64,000 nt of DNA from Aggregatibacter segnis (GTDB taxonomy: Bacteria > Pseudomonadota > Gammaproteobacteria > Enterobacterales > Pasteurellaceae). Shown one piece after another: positions 17,520 to 26,733 of this stretch (positions within the stretch are counted from its first letter, which is position 1; each line of letters begins with the position of its first letter). Below the pieces are notes generated by a model that saw only the letters and a list, made by a program, of their open reading frames with translations, was not told the origin of the DNA and did no database searches. The DNA lies in NCBI RefSeq assembly GCF_003130075.1, contig NZ_NRCW01000002.1:186001-250000 (forward strand). The letters are read 5' to 3'. The position numbers were made by a program, and so were the translations under genes.

Positions 17520-17765
17520 ATGGCTCGCAAAGCGGCTGAAAAAAACGAACCGGATTTTGAAAATACCTTAAAACAACTGGAAGAAATCGTCTCCCGCTTG
17601 GAAAATAACGACCTTTCTCTTGAAGAGGCATTAAAAGATTTTGAACAAGGCATCAAGCTGGCTCAGTTAGGTCAAGAACGCTTACAGCAAGCGGAACAGC
17701 ACATCCAAATTTTGTTACAAAAAAACGAAAGTGCCAAACTCAGCGATTATCAAGCGGAAGAATAA
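17520..17765 (+). CDS. xseB: Exodeoxyribonuclease VII small subunit
   Basis: 81 residues, with the XseB core [43 protein letters not shown] forming a helical hairpin. It pairs with XseA (not in this window) in single-strand-specific exonuclease VII. It is first in the xseB-ispA-dxs operon, as in E. coli; ispA starts 10 bases after its stop. Confidence 0.96.
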   Translation: MARKAAEKNEPDFENTLKQLEEIVSRLENNDLSLEEALKDFEQGIKLAQLGQERLQQAEQHIQILLQKNESAKLSDYQAEE

Positions 17766-17775
17766 CGGGGTGGCA

Positions 17776-18666
17776 ATGTATCAGTTCTCAGAAGATTTAC
17801 AGCAAGTTCAGCAGCGAATTAATCACTTTTTAGCAGAGCAATTTGCCCATCTTGATAGCTCGCCGGCGCCTTTAGCTGACGCCATGAAATATGGCTTATT
17901 GTTGGGCGGAAAACGTATTCGCCCATTTTTAGTTTATGCCACCGGCAGAATGCTCGGTGCCGATTTAACGCAGCTTGATTATGCGGCAGCCGCCATTGAA
18001 GCCATTCATGCTTATTCATTGATTCATGATGATTTGCCGGCCATGGACGACGACGAATTACGTCGCGGACACAAAACTTGCCACATTGCATTTGACGAAG
18101 CCACCGCAATTTTAGCCGGTGATGCATTACAAGCCTTTGCCTTTGAGATTTTAACGGATATTCCAACGCTATCGGCGGAACAAAAACTGGCACTCATTAA
18201 AACCTTAAGTGCCGCCTCCGGAGTCAAAGGCATGTGCTTGGGACAAAGTTTGGATTTAATGTCAGAACAAAAAATAATTACTCTGCAAGAATTGGAACAC
18301 ATCCATCTAAATAAAACCGGTGCCTTGCTCACGGCAGCGCTCACGATGGGCTTTATTTGCTCCCCTCATTTTGCTGACAAGGCTTTAGCTCAACAACTGG
18401 AACGCTACGCTACAGCTATTGGTTTGGCTTTCCAAGTGCAAGACGATATTTTAGACATTGAAGGCGACAGCGAAACCATCGGCAAAACGGCCGGCTCCGA
18501 TTTGACGGCAGATAAAAGCACGTATCCGAAATTATTGGGGCTGGAAGGTGCCAAACAAAAAGCACAAGAACTTTACGAAATGGCATTAGCCGAACTCAAA
18601 GATTTACCTTTTGATACCACCGCACTTTATGCGTTGGCGGAATTTATCATTAAACGAAAAAGCTAA
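17776..18666 (+). CDS. ispA: Geranyl/farnesyl diphosphate synthase
   Basis: 296 residues from the ATG at 17776, after GGGGTGG; a GTG at 17770 is an alternative. The first Asp-rich motif HDDLPAMDDDELRRG is near residues 83-97, and the second, FQVQDDILDIEGD, near 219-231. GGKRIRPFLVYATG is the typical N-terminal substrate motif. It condenses isopentenyl diphosphate with DMAPP/GPP to farnesyl diphosphate for quinones and undecaprenyl carriers. It lies between xseB and dxs. Confidence 0.96.
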   Translation: MYQFSEDLQQVQQRINHFLAEQFAHLDSSPAPLADAMKYGLLLGGKRIRPFLVYATGRMLGADLTQLDYAAAAIEAIHAYSLIHDDLPAMDDDELRRGHKTCHIAFDEATAILAGDALQAFAFEILTDIPTLSAEQKLALIKTLSAASGVKGMCLGQSLDLMSEQKIITLQELEHIHLNKTGALLTAALTMGFICSPHFADKALAQQLERYATAIGLAFQVQDDILDIEGDSETIGKTAGSDLTADKSTYPKLLGLEGAKQKAQELYEMALAELKDLPFDTTALYALAEFIIKRKS

Positions 18667-18747
18667 TCTGCCCCAAAGTGCGGTGGAAATTAGACCTGTT
18701 TTTAACGTAGTGATAGATAAATTTTAACGTTGGATTGATTACTCCTT

Positions 18748-20604
18748 ATGCAAAACTACCCCCTTTTATCATTGATTAATTCGCCTGAAGATTTACGCTT
18801 GTTAAACAAAGAACAACTCCCTCAAGTGTGTCAAGAACTGCGCGAATACCTGTTGGAATCGGTGAGTCAAAGTAGTGGACATTTAGCGTCCGGTTTAGGC
18901 ACGGTGGAACTTACCGTTGCACTGCATTATGTCTTTAAAACGCCTTTCGATCAGTTAATTTGGGATGTGGGCCATCAAGCCTATCCTCATAAAATCTTAA
19001 CCGGTCGTCGTGACCAAATGTCCACCATTCGCCAAAAAGGCGGGTTACACCCCTTCCCTTGGCGTGGTGAAAGCGAATTTGATGTGTTAAGCGTAGGGCA
19101 CTCCTCTACATCGATCAGCGCGGGATTAGGCATTGCCATTGCCGCAGAACGAGAAAATGCCGGAAGGCAAACGGTTTGTGTCATCGGTGACGGCGCCATT
19201 ACTGCCGGCATGGCATTTGAGGCATTAAATCACGCCGGCGCGTTGCACACCAATATGTTGGTGATTTTAAATGATAACGAAATGTCTATTTCGGAAAATG
19301 TCGGCGCGTTAAACAACCATCTTGCCCGAATTTTCTCCGGTTCGTTCTACTCTACCGTGCGCGACGGTAGCAAAAAAATTCTCGATAAAGTGCCGACGGT
19401 GAAAAACTTTATGAAAAAAACCGAAGAACACATGAAAGGCGTGATGTTCTCACCGGAAAGTACCTTATTTGAAGAATTGGGTTTCAACTATATTGGCCCT
19501 ATCGACGGACACAATATTGATGAATTAATCGCGACATTGAGCAATATGCGCGATCTAAAAGGTCCTCAATTACTCCACATAAAAACCAAGAAAGGCAAAG
19601 GCTATACACCGGCAGAAAAAGATCCTATCGGTTTCCATGGCGTGCCCAAATTCGACCATTTAAGCGGTCAGTTACCAAAATCCAATACCACCCCAACCTA
19701 TTCCAAAATTTTCGGTGATTGGTTATGCGAAATGGCAGAACAAGATCCGAAACTTATCGGCATTACCCCGGCAATGCGCGAAGGTTCCGGCATGGTGGAA
19801 TTTTCTCAACGTTTCCCACAACAGTATTTTGATGTGGCGATTGCTGAACAACACGCAGTGACATTTGCAGCCGGTTTGGCAATTGGTGGATACAAGCCTG
19901 TGGTTGCTATTTATTCAACTTTCTTGCAACGCGCTTATGACCAGCTCATTCATGATGTCGCCATTCAAGATCTACCCGTTCTCTTCGCCATTGACCGTGC
20001 AGGCATTGTCGGCGCCGATGGACAAACCCACCAAGGTGCATTCGATATCAGTTTCATGCGATGTATTCCAAACCTTATCATCATGACGCCAAGCAATGAA
20101 AATGAATGCCGCCAAATGCTTTATACCGGCTACCATTACGGTAAGCCTGCCGCCGTGCGTTATCCACGCGGAAGTGCCGTAGGCGTTACCTTAGAACCTT
20201 TACAACCATTGGAATTGGGTAAATCAAAACTTGTTCGTGAAGGTAAAAAAATAGCCATTTTAAATTTTGGTACGCTTTTACCAAATGCCTTGATTGCCGC
20301 GGAAAAACTGGATGCAACCGTCATTGATATGCGTTTTGTAAAACCGTTGGATGTCATCCGTATTAACGAGATTGCCAACAGCCATGAACTCCTTGTGACA
20401 TTAGAAGAAAATGCGATTCAAGGCGGCGCCGGAAGTGCGGTGGCGGAAGTATTGAATCAGCAACAACACCAGGTGAAATTATTGCAATTAGGTTTACCGG
20501 ATTTCTTTATCCCGCAAGGATCGCAAGCAGAAACGCTCACCGATTTAAAATTAGACGCTGCTGGGATTGAACAACAAATCGTGGATTTTCTTGTTGAGAA
20601 ATAA
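18748..20604 (+). CDS. dxs: 1-deoxy-D-xylulose-5-phosphate synthase
   Basis: 618 residues, the usual length. The thiamine-diphosphate domain includes [35 protein letters not shown] and [18 protein letters not shown]. The transketolase-like pyrimidine domain has [12 protein letters not shown] and [18 protein letters not shown]. It makes the first committed metabolite of the MEP isoprenoid pathway from pyruvate and glyceraldehyde 3-phosphate, and shares an operon with ispA. Confidence 0.97.
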   Translation: MQNYPLLSLINSPEDLRLLNKEQLPQVCQELREYLLESVSQSSGHLASGLGTVELTVALHYVFKTPFDQLIWDVGHQAYPHKILTGRRDQMSTIRQKGGLHPFPWRGESEFDVLSVGHSSTSISAGLGIAIAAERENAGRQTVCVIGDGAITAGMAFEALNHAGALHTNMLVILNDNEMSISENVGALNNHLARIFSGSFYSTVRDGSKKILDKVPTVKNFMKKTEEHMKGVMFSPESTLFEELGFNYIGPIDGHNIDELIATLSNMRDLKGPQLLHIKTKKGKGYTPAEKDPIGFHGVPKFDHLSGQLPKSNTTPTYSKIFGDWLCEMAEQDPKLIGITPAMREGSGMVEFSQRFPQQYFDVAIAEQHAVTFAAGLAIGGYKPVVAIYSTFLQRAYDQLIHDVAIQDLPVLFAIDRAGIVGADGQTHQGAFDISFMRCIPNLIIMTPSNENECRQMLYTGYHYGKPAAVRYPRGSAVGVTLEPLQPLELGKSKLVREGKKIAILNFGTLLPNALIAAEKLDATVIDMRFVKPLDVIRINEIANSHELLVTLEENAIQGGAGSAVAEVLNQQQHQVKLLQLGLPDFFIPQGSQAETLTDLKLDAAGIEQQIVDFLVEK

Positions 20605-20616
20605 TCCTACCGCCAT

Positions 20617-20656
20617 AAAAAACGACAGGTGATTCAGCATCTGTCGTTTTTCTTTT
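20617..20656 (+). terminator. Terminator after dxs
   Basis: AAAACGACAG (20619-20628) and CTGTCGTTTT (20641-20650), then TCTTTTT. Confidence 0.85.
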
Positions 20657-20732
20657 TGCAATTCATCTCATTTTCTAAAAAATAAAATAAATTTTTCTTT
20701 TTTATTTGAACTATTTTAAAGATACTTAGTCT

Positions 20733-20832
20733 TAAAGATTGCTAGTGCACTGCAAATGCAGTTGTCTTTTAAAGTTTTCTTATATTTAAGACCTCCCCGC
20801 TATCCAGAAATTGGGTAGCGGTTTTTTCTTTT
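20733..20832 (+). ncRNA. Candidate small RNA with C-rich anti-Shine-Dalgarno segment
   Basis: In the 388-base gap between dxs and rplT, after the dxs terminator, is a transcript-like unit. A possible -10 (GATACT, 20721-20726) precedes a small hairpin (ACTGC / GCAGT, 20749-20762) and an unstructured AT-rich part. Next comes ACCTCCCC (20791-20798), complementary to GGAGGU ribosome sites. It ends with a terminator (CCGCTA-CC / GG-TAGCGG, about 20797-20821) and T6. No open frame of note exists. The -35 is weak, so this is a hypothesis; the terminator could also serve as a backup for dxs. Confidence 0.4.
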
Positions 20833-20942
20833 TGGAGAAAAAAAAAAGTGCGGTCTGTTTTAGGTGGGTTTTATGAGACTAAATTAACAATCTGATTCTA
20901 TTTCTATTACATAGAAAACGATAAAACCTAAACAATCAGTAT

Positions 20943-20977
20943 AAAAAAGGACGCCCCAAAGCGTCCTAATTTTTTAC
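20943..20977 (-). terminator. Terminator after rplT (bidirectional)
   Basis: AGGACGC and GCGTCCT arms around CCCAAA, with A6 on one side and T6 on the other. It closes the ribosomal operon on the minus strand. Confidence 0.85.
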
Positions 20978-20992
20978 CTAAACTTTAATGAA

Positions 20993-21349
<357 letters not shown>

Positions 21350-21401
21350 TTAATCTCCTATGTAATATTTTTAACTAAAATGAACTGACGTACGTTTGTG
21401 C

Positions 21402-21599
21402 TTATGCGTATGGCAAGCACGCTACTACTAATACTAAGTCGGACTTAGCAACCATGGATTTATGGCGTAGGTGACGTTTACGTTTTGTTGTTTTCTTAGT
21501 CAAAATATGACGTAAGTGAGATTGTTTACGCTTGAAACCACCAGAAGCAGTTTTTTTGAAACGCTTAGCAGCACCGCGTACTGTTTTAATTTTAGGCAT
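21402..21599 (-). CDS. rpmI: 50S ribosomal protein L35
   Basis: 65 residues from [20 protein letters not shown], the standard start. A longer reading six codons upstream is in frame but not supported by the family. Lys/Arg-rich throughout. It lies between infC and rplT, as in other gammaproteobacteria. Confidence 0.98.
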   Translation of the reverse strand: MPKIKTVRGAAKRFKKTASGGFKRKQSHLRHILTKKTTKRKRHLRHKSMVAKSDLVLVVACLPYA

Positions 21600-21806
21600 T
21601 GTTAAATAACTCCGCATTTTTAAGTTTAAACAACATAATCAGGCGAACCGTTTTAAGGCGATTACTTGTAGGCACTGATTATTTCCAATTAAGACAATTG
21701 AAAATTGCCCTCTTCAAACGTCATTAGGCTGCGTAGTGTGCCCAATGTACCGTTGTATCTTCACCGAAGTGAAAATTCTATTATTCAGATAAAATCTGAA
21801 CAAAAA
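21600..21806 (-). promoter_or_regulatory. infC-rpmI leader region, candidate L20 control site
   Basis: A 207-base gap. Just after infC is a perfect hairpin, TTCAGAT / ATCTGAA (21784-21800), and then a UUCG-capped stem at about 21763-21778. In E. coli the equivalent leader carries the L20-binding pseudoknot that represses rpmI-rplT. I cannot confirm the pseudoknot by eye. Confidence 0.3.
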
Positions 21807-22349
21807 TTATTTTTTCTTAGGCGCCAATACCATAACTGCTTGGCGACCTTCTAATTTCCCCGGTGCAGATTCAACCACAGAAATATCGGCTAAATCATTT
21901 TTTACACGCTCCAATACATCAAAACCGATGTCTTGGTGAGCCATTTCACGACCGCGGAAACGTACAGTAATCTTGGCTTTATCGCCATCTTCTAAAAAGC
22001 GGATTAGGCTACGCAACTTAACTTGGTAGTCGCCTTCATCTGTGCCCGGGCGGAATTTAATTTCCTTCACTTGCACCACTTTTTGTTTTTTCTTCTGTTC
22101 TTTGGCTGTTTTGCTCTTTTCGTAGAGGAATTTACCGTAGTTCATAATGCGACACACAGGTGGTTCCGCATTTGGACTGATTTCTACAAGATCTAAAGCT
22201 GCGGCTTCCGCCATTTCTAACGCTTGTTGAATCGCAACAACCCCAACTTGCTCGCCGTCCTGATCAATCAAGCGGACTTCTTTTACTCTAATTTCGTCAT
22301 TAATGCGATTAGGGCGATTTACTGCAGGTGCTTTTTTTACGGTTTTAAT
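21807..22349 (-). CDS. infC: Translation initiation factor IF-3 with AUU start codon
   Basis: 180 residues when read from ATT at 22349, eight bases after AGAGGA. ATT at 22352 is one codon earlier. The protein then begins with [20 protein letters not shown], the family N-terminus; starting at the first internal ATG-like position would lose about 26 conserved residues. [17 protein letters not shown] and [16 protein letters not shown] are diagnostic. IF-3 proofreads start codons, and the rare AUU start lets it repress its own translation. A promoter sits at 22455-22483. Confidence 0.95.
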   Translation of the reverse strand: MKTVKKAPAVNRPNRINDEIRVKEVRLIDQDGEQVGVVAIQQALEMAEAAALDLVEISPNAEPPVCRIMNYGKFLYEKSKTAKEQKKKQKVVQVKEIKFRPGTDEGDYQVKLRSLIRFLEDGDKAKITVRFRGREMAHQDIGFDVLERVKNDLADISVVESAPGKLEGRQAVMVLAPKKK

Positions 22350-22454
22350 AATGATATTCCTCTATTAATTAAGCCTCAAAACTACTGTTTTACTATACAA
22401 AAACAGAAGTTAAATTCATTTTTAATGCTCTAAGAATGAGCAAAAACGGGGTGC

Positions 22455-22483
22455 ATTTTACAGAATTTCACCATGTTACGCAA
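22455..22483 (-). promoter_or_regulatory. infC: Likely promoter of infC-rpmI-rplT
   Basis: On the minus strand, TTGCGT (22478-22483) and TAAAAT (22455-22460) are separated by 17 bases, about 105 bases before the AUU start. It gives the ribosomal operon transcription independent of thrS. Confidence 0.6.
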
Positions 22484-22602
22484 TAGCAGAAAACACAGTA
22501 ATTCCGCCTTTTATTTATGTTCGAGAGCGATTAATTTTGTTAAAAATAGACACACCATATTTGAGGCGGCTATTAACTAGAAACAGTTACCGTTTAACAA
22601 AT

Positions 22603-22636
22603 AAAAAAGTGCGGTCGTTTTTGACCGCACTTTTGT
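22603..22636 (-). terminator. Uptake-signal-pair terminator
   Basis: AAAAGTGCGGTC and GACCGCACTTTT form a 12-base stem downstream of the gene at 22648-23523. Confidence 0.8.
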
Positions 22637-22647
22637 ATTTTTAACAA

Positions 22648-23523
22648 TTATAACAAAGAAGGTCTAACAAACTGCTGTTCTAACTGCATGTCTCTCGCTA
22701 AATTTCTTTTACTTATTTTTCTAATTATTTCAGATACTAAGAATTGAGATTTAATTGCTATATCCACCAGTTCTTGTTTACTTAGATTATGAGGGTTATA
22801 TCTTAAATCGACATATTCAGGTAACGAATCATATATTTCAAAAAAAACATTATTTTCATTTATTATCTTGTAAGAAATTAGATTTTCTTTAATCTTCTTC
22901 TTACTATGCCTTAACGATGTTATATATTCATAATTACAACCTAAATACATTAAACTAGACTTTGCTGCCAACTCAATCGAAAGCAGTGATGATTGAATTG
23001 CATTAGCAAGATTAATATTCTCAGACAAAGCAAACGCAGCTGACATAGTTGATGATAGAATCATTTCTAACCAATACGTTAAGCTTTCATTAGATTCCTT
23101 CTCTTTAAAAATATCATCTATGCCAAAGGCAATATCAAATAAATCACAGATTGTATATGAAGCTCTTTTATATTGTTCATAATAAATGTTATGCATTAAT
23201 GCTAATTCAGAATGATCAATATCAACAAAATTGAAGAGACTACCACTTAGGGCTCCATATCCAAGTGGGATTCTAGCTATATATACTTGATCTCTAAAGC
23301 TAATTCCTCCAATTAATAAGTTAGGAAAACTAAATTTTTGCCTTGGATAAAGAATCTTATATACTTCTCCCACAGATTTTAAAAAAGCTGAAATATCTCC
23401 TTGAATCTTGTTTAAACTCATCCATTCCAATGTAGCCTCAAGAGGTCTCTGATAAATCAATACATTTTTTGCAATTAATTTATCATCAATTTTTCGAATA
23501 TCGTCTATGGAAATTAAAGTCAT
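22648..23523 (-). CDS. Unrecognised 291-residue protein inserted between thrS and infC, possibly HEPN-like
   Basis: Family not recognised. The protein looks cytoplasmic and mostly helical, with no signal peptide. Residues about 168-215 (SSLLSIELAAKSSLMYLG, then SLRHSKKKIKENL) recall HEPN domains, which pair a conserved Ala/Lys helix with an RH dipeptide; this is a suggestion only. The coding sequence is markedly more AT-rich and uses more AT-ending codons than thrS or infC, which suggests transfer. It is isolated by a thrS terminator on one side and an uptake-signal terminator on the other, so it is a self-contained unit set into a cluster (thrS-infC) that is contiguous in E. coli. Confidence 0.75.
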   Translation of the reverse strand: MTLISIDDIRKIDDKLIAKNVLIYQRPLEATLEWMSLNKIQGDISAFLKSVGEVYKILYPRQKFSFPNLLIGGISFRDQVYIARIPLGYGALSGSLFNFVDIDHSELALMHNIYYEQYKRASYTICDLFDIAFGIDDIFKEKESNESLTYWLEMILSSTMSAAFALSENINLANAIQSSLLSIELAAKSSLMYLGCNYEYITSLRHSKKKIKENLISYKIINENNVFFEIYDSLPEYVDLRYNPHNLSKQELVDIAIKSQFLVSEIIRKISKRNLARDMQLEQQFVRPSLL

Positions 23524-23585
23524 TTAGTTATCAACCCTAATATAAAAATTAGTATTCTAATCTTAATAAAAATTTTAAATAAGTA

Positions 23586-23624
23586 TAAAAAAAATCGGCG
23601 CACCTTTTAGTGAACCGATTTAAT
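23586..23624 (-). terminator. Terminator after thrS
   Basis: AAATCGG (23592-23598) and CCGATTT (23615-23621), with a T run on the minus strand. Confidence 0.8.
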
Positions 23625-23627
23625 TAA

Positions 23628-25559
23628 CTACTCTTCACCCAACAATTTCAAGTCACGATTTCTCACTTGTTTTTTCAGAACGTCTAAGAATTCTTCAACA
23701 GTGAATGTACCGAGATCTTGACCTTTACGGGTACGGACTGCCACTTTACCGGTTTCAATTTCTTTATCACCGCAAACCAGCATATAAGGCACGCGGCGTA
23801 AGGTGTGTTCGCGGATTTTGAAACCCACTTTTTCGTTACGTAAATCGGTTTTCACGCGTAAACCTGCATCAGATAGCTTTTTCGCTACGTCTTGCACGTA
23901 CCCGGATTGAGAGTCAGTGATGTTCATCACGACCGCTTGCGTTGGCGCTAACCATGCTGGGAAGAAACCTGCGTATTCTTCGGTGATGATACCGATGAAA
24001 CGTTCGATAGAACCTAAAATCGCACGGTGAATCATTACCGGTGTACGGCGATCATTATCTTCCGCCACATAAGACGCATTTAAACGACCCGGTAGCGCGA
24101 AGTCTAATTGGATAGTACCGCACTGCCATTCACGATCTAAGCAGTCGCGTAAAGCAAACTCAATTTTCGGGCCGTAGAACGCGCCTTCGCCTTCTTGAAT
24201 TTCATATTCAAGACCATTGTGTTTCAACGCGTTCGCCAAACCTTCCTCCGCGCGATCCCACATCTCATCGGCACCAATACGTTTTTCAGGACGAGTGGAT
24301 AATTTCACCTGAATATTTTGGAAACCGAACGTGCTGTAAATGTCGTAAACCATTTTAATACAGCTGGTTACTTCGCTTTCAATTTGATCTTCAGTACAGA
24401 AAATATGTGCATCGTCTTGAGTAAAACCACGTACACGCATTAAACCGTGTAAAGAACCGGAAGGCTCATTACGGTGGCAAGAACCGAATTCCGCCATACG
24501 AATCGGTAAATCACGGTAAGATTTCAAACCTTGGTTAAAGATTTGAACGTGTCCCGGGCAGTTCATCGGTTTGATGGCGTATTCGCGGTTTTCCGATTGG
24601 GTGGTAAACATCAAATCGCCATAGTTTTGCCAGTGACCTGTTTTTTCCCACAACACGCGGTCCATCATGAACGGACCTTTCACTTCTTGATAATCGTATT
24701 GTTTTAATTTGGTACGTACGAAGGTTTCCAATTCGCGGAAAACCGTCCAACCATCGTTGTGCCAAAACACCATGCCTGGCGCTTCTTCTTGCATGTGATA
24801 TAAATCTAACGCTTTACCGATTTTACGGTGGTCACGTTTTGCTGCTTCTTCCAAGCGTTGCAAATAAGCATCCAGTTGTTTTTTATCCGCCCATGCAGTA
24901 CCGTAAATACGTTGCAACATTTTATTTTTGCTGTCACCGCGCCAGTAGGCACCGGCAATTTTTTGTAATTTGAAATGATGGCAGAAACGCATATTCGGCA
25001 CATGCGGGCCACGACACATATCAATGTATTCTTGGTGATGATAAAGCGCTGGTGTTGCAGTACGTTCAATGTTCTCATCTAAGATTGCCATCTTGTACGG
25101 CTCGCCACGTTTTTCAAACGTATCTCTTGCTTCTTGCCAGCTTACCGGCGTTTTAATCACGTCGTAATCGGTTTTCGCCAATTCCAACATGCGTTTTTCA
25201 AGGGCATCAATATCTTCTTGGGTTAAAGAGCGGTCTAAATCCACGTCATAATAGAAACCGTTGTCAATCGTTGGGCCGATGGCCATTTTGACATCAGGGA
25301 ATAATTGTTTAATCGCATGACCGAGTAAATGTGCTGTGGAGTGACGAATAATTTCCAAACCGTCTTCATCTTTAGCGGTAATAATTTCTAATGTGCTATC
25401 TTCAGTAATCAGATCACAGGCATCTTTACGTTCACCGTTGACACGACCGGCAATGGTCGCTTTGGCAAGGCCTGCGCCAATATTTTGCGCAACTTCTAAT
25501 ACGGTAACAGGTTTATCGAATTGACGTTGTGAACCGTCAGGTAAAGTAATAACTGGCAT
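23628..25559 (-). CDS. thrS: Threonyl-tRNA synthetase
   Basis: 643 residues. The N-terminal TGS domain (1-60, [25 protein letters not shown]) is followed by the editing domain with [16 protein letters not shown]. The class II catalytic core includes [41 protein letters not shown] and [16 protein letters not shown], then an anticodon-binding C-terminus. It charges tRNA-Thr. AAGGA lies eight bases before the ATG. Its leader contains a terminator-like hairpin (25627-25680). Confidence 0.98.
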   Translation of the reverse strand: MPVITLPDGSQRQFDKPVTVLEVAQNIGAGLAKATIAGRVNGERKDACDLITEDSTLEIITAKDEDGLEIIRHSTAHLLGHAIKQLFPDVKMAIGPTIDNGFYYDVDLDRSLTQEDIDALEKRMLELAKTDYDVIKTPVSWQEARDTFEKRGEPYKMAILDENIERTATPALYHHQEYIDMCRGPHVPNMRFCHHFKLQKIAGAYWRGDSKNKMLQRIYGTAWADKKQLDAYLQRLEEAAKRDHRKIGKALDLYHMQEEAPGMVFWHNDGWTVFRELETFVRTKLKQYDYQEVKGPFMMDRVLWEKTGHWQNYGDLMFTTQSENREYAIKPMNCPGHVQIFNQGLKSYRDLPIRMAEFGSCHRNEPSGSLHGLMRVRGFTQDDAHIFCTEDQIESEVTSCIKMVYDIYSTFGFQNIQVKLSTRPEKRIGADEMWDRAEEGLANALKHNGLEYEIQEGEGAFYGPKIEFALRDCLDREWQCGTIQLDFALPGRLNASYVAEDNDRRTPVMIHRAILGSIERFIGIITEEYAGFFPAWLAPTQAVVMNITDSQSGYVQDVAKKLSDAGLRVKTDLRNEKVGFKIREHTLRRVPYMLVCGDKEIETGKVAVRTRKGQDLGTFTVEEFLDVLKKQVRNRDLKLLGEE

Positions 25560-25626
25560 AATGCATCCTTATACAGTGGTCACCCATACGCAAGGTGGCT
25601 TGTTTCATTTAGTTAAAAAACGTTTT

Positions 25627-25680
25627 AAAAAAGCACCGCACTTTTATCATCCTTACAAACGGACAAGCCAAGTGCGGCGC
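25627..25680 (-). promoter_or_regulatory. thrS: Terminator-like hairpin in the thrS leader, possible attenuator
   Basis: On the minus strand GCGCCGCACTT pairs with AAGTGCGGTGC across a 26-base loop (one G-U wobble), directly followed by T6, about 67 bases before the thrS start. The second arm is a perfect uptake signal. It has intrinsic-terminator form but lies in front of the gene. Confidence 0.5.
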
Positions 25681-25798
25681 GCAATTCTAGCATATTTTAG
25701 GAGGACAACCAAATGCCTAAATTTTGACTTGAGTCACAGTAATTTTTTCTTAATCTTTTACACTAGAAACATGATTAACTGAAAAGAAGGAACAGAGT

Positions 25799-26674
25799 AT
25801 GTGGAAGTCGATTTCTCAAGTTTTAGCTGATCAATTCGGGGCGTATTATTCCATCAAAAATAAAACCAAAATTCATACCGGCGAAATGCATGAATCTTGG
25901 ATCATTGATGACGGCATTCAACCTGTTTTTGTAAAAATGAATGAAAAGTCCTACCGTTCCATGTTCCGTGCCGAAGCGGATCAGTTAATCATGTTGGCAA
26001 AAACCAATACCGTTCGTGTACCGGAAGTCTATGGCGTCGGTTGTTCGCAAAATCACAGTTTTCTGTTGTTAGAAGGATTAGCAATGCAGCCGAATACGCC
26101 ACAAAATATGGCGGAATTTGGTGAGCAATTGGCTCGGCTACACCAATATCAAGGTTCGGAAAATTACGGTTTATCTTTCGATACCTGGCTCGGGCCGCAA
26201 TATCAACCAAATGAATGGGGTTCCCGTTGGGCAAAATTCTTCAGTGAACAACGCATTGGTTGGCAATTACAGCTCTGTGCGGAAAAGAATCTGCATTTCG
26301 GTGATAAAGAAGAAATCATCAAAGCCGTAGCAACCTTGTTAGCCAAACATCAACCTCAGCCATCCTTATTGCATGGAAACTTGTGGATTGAAAACTGCGC
26401 CAACATTGACGGACATACAGTGACTTATGATCCGGCATGCTATTGGGGCGATCGGGAATGCGATTTGGCCTTTACCGAATTATTCGAGCCGTTCCCACAG
26501 GAATTCTATGAAAATTACCACCGCACATTCCCGTTAGACGAAGGTTATCAAGAGCGGAAAATCATTTATCAGCTTTATCATCTGCTTAACTTCAGTAGCC
26601 GTTTCCACGGCAACTATGTGGCACTTGCCAATAAACTTGTACATGATGTGTTACAACGTTACGAAAATCGCTAA
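25799..26674 (+). CDS. Fructosamine-kinase-family protein with altered catalytic motif
   Basis: 291 residues, aligning with E. coli YniA and fructosamine-3-kinases: MWKSISQVLADQF, GEMHESWIIDDG...VFVKMNEK (nucleotide-binding Lys), FRAEADQLIML and DPACYWGDRECDLAFTELF. In this APH-like fold the catalytic loop is normally HGDLW, but here residues 192-196 read HGNLW, with Asn194 in the place of the catalytic Asp. The downstream DPA metal motif is kept. It may therefore be a weak kinase, or a pseudokinase if no other residue substitutes. Family members phosphorylate ketosamines for deglycation. Confidence 0.85.
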   Translation: MWKSISQVLADQFGAYYSIKNKTKIHTGEMHESWIIDDGIQPVFVKMNEKSYRSMFRAEADQLIMLAKTNTVRVPEVYGVGCSQNHSFLLLEGLAMQPNTPQNMAEFGEQLARLHQYQGSENYGLSFDTWLGPQYQPNEWGSRWAKFFSEQRIGWQLQLCAEKNLHFGDKEEIIKAVATLLAKHQPQPSLLHGNLWIENCANIDGHTVTYDPACYWGDRECDLAFTELFEPFPQEFYENYHRTFPLDEGYQERKIIYQLYHLLNFSSRFHGNYVALANKLVHDVLQRYENR

Positions 26675-26685
26675 AGGCGACACAA

Positions 26686-26718
26686 AAAAAGAAAGGGCTC
26701 TATGCCCTTTCTTATTGT
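26686..26718. terminator. Bidirectional terminator between convergent genes
   Basis: AAGAAAGGGC and GCCCTTTCTT around TCTAT, between the kinase-like gene and sohB. Confidence 0.8.
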
Positions 26719-26733
26719 TTATATGACGCAACC

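Noticed and set aside
21600..21806. A clear L20-binding pseudoknot in the rpmI leader
   Set aside because: Hairpins are present, but I could not match the two-stem arrangement by eye, so it is listed only as a low-confidence leader region.
25560..25798. T-box or riboswitch before thrS
   Set aside because: No T-box AGGGUGGNACCGCG element is present; the only clear structure is the uptake-signal hairpin, reported separately.
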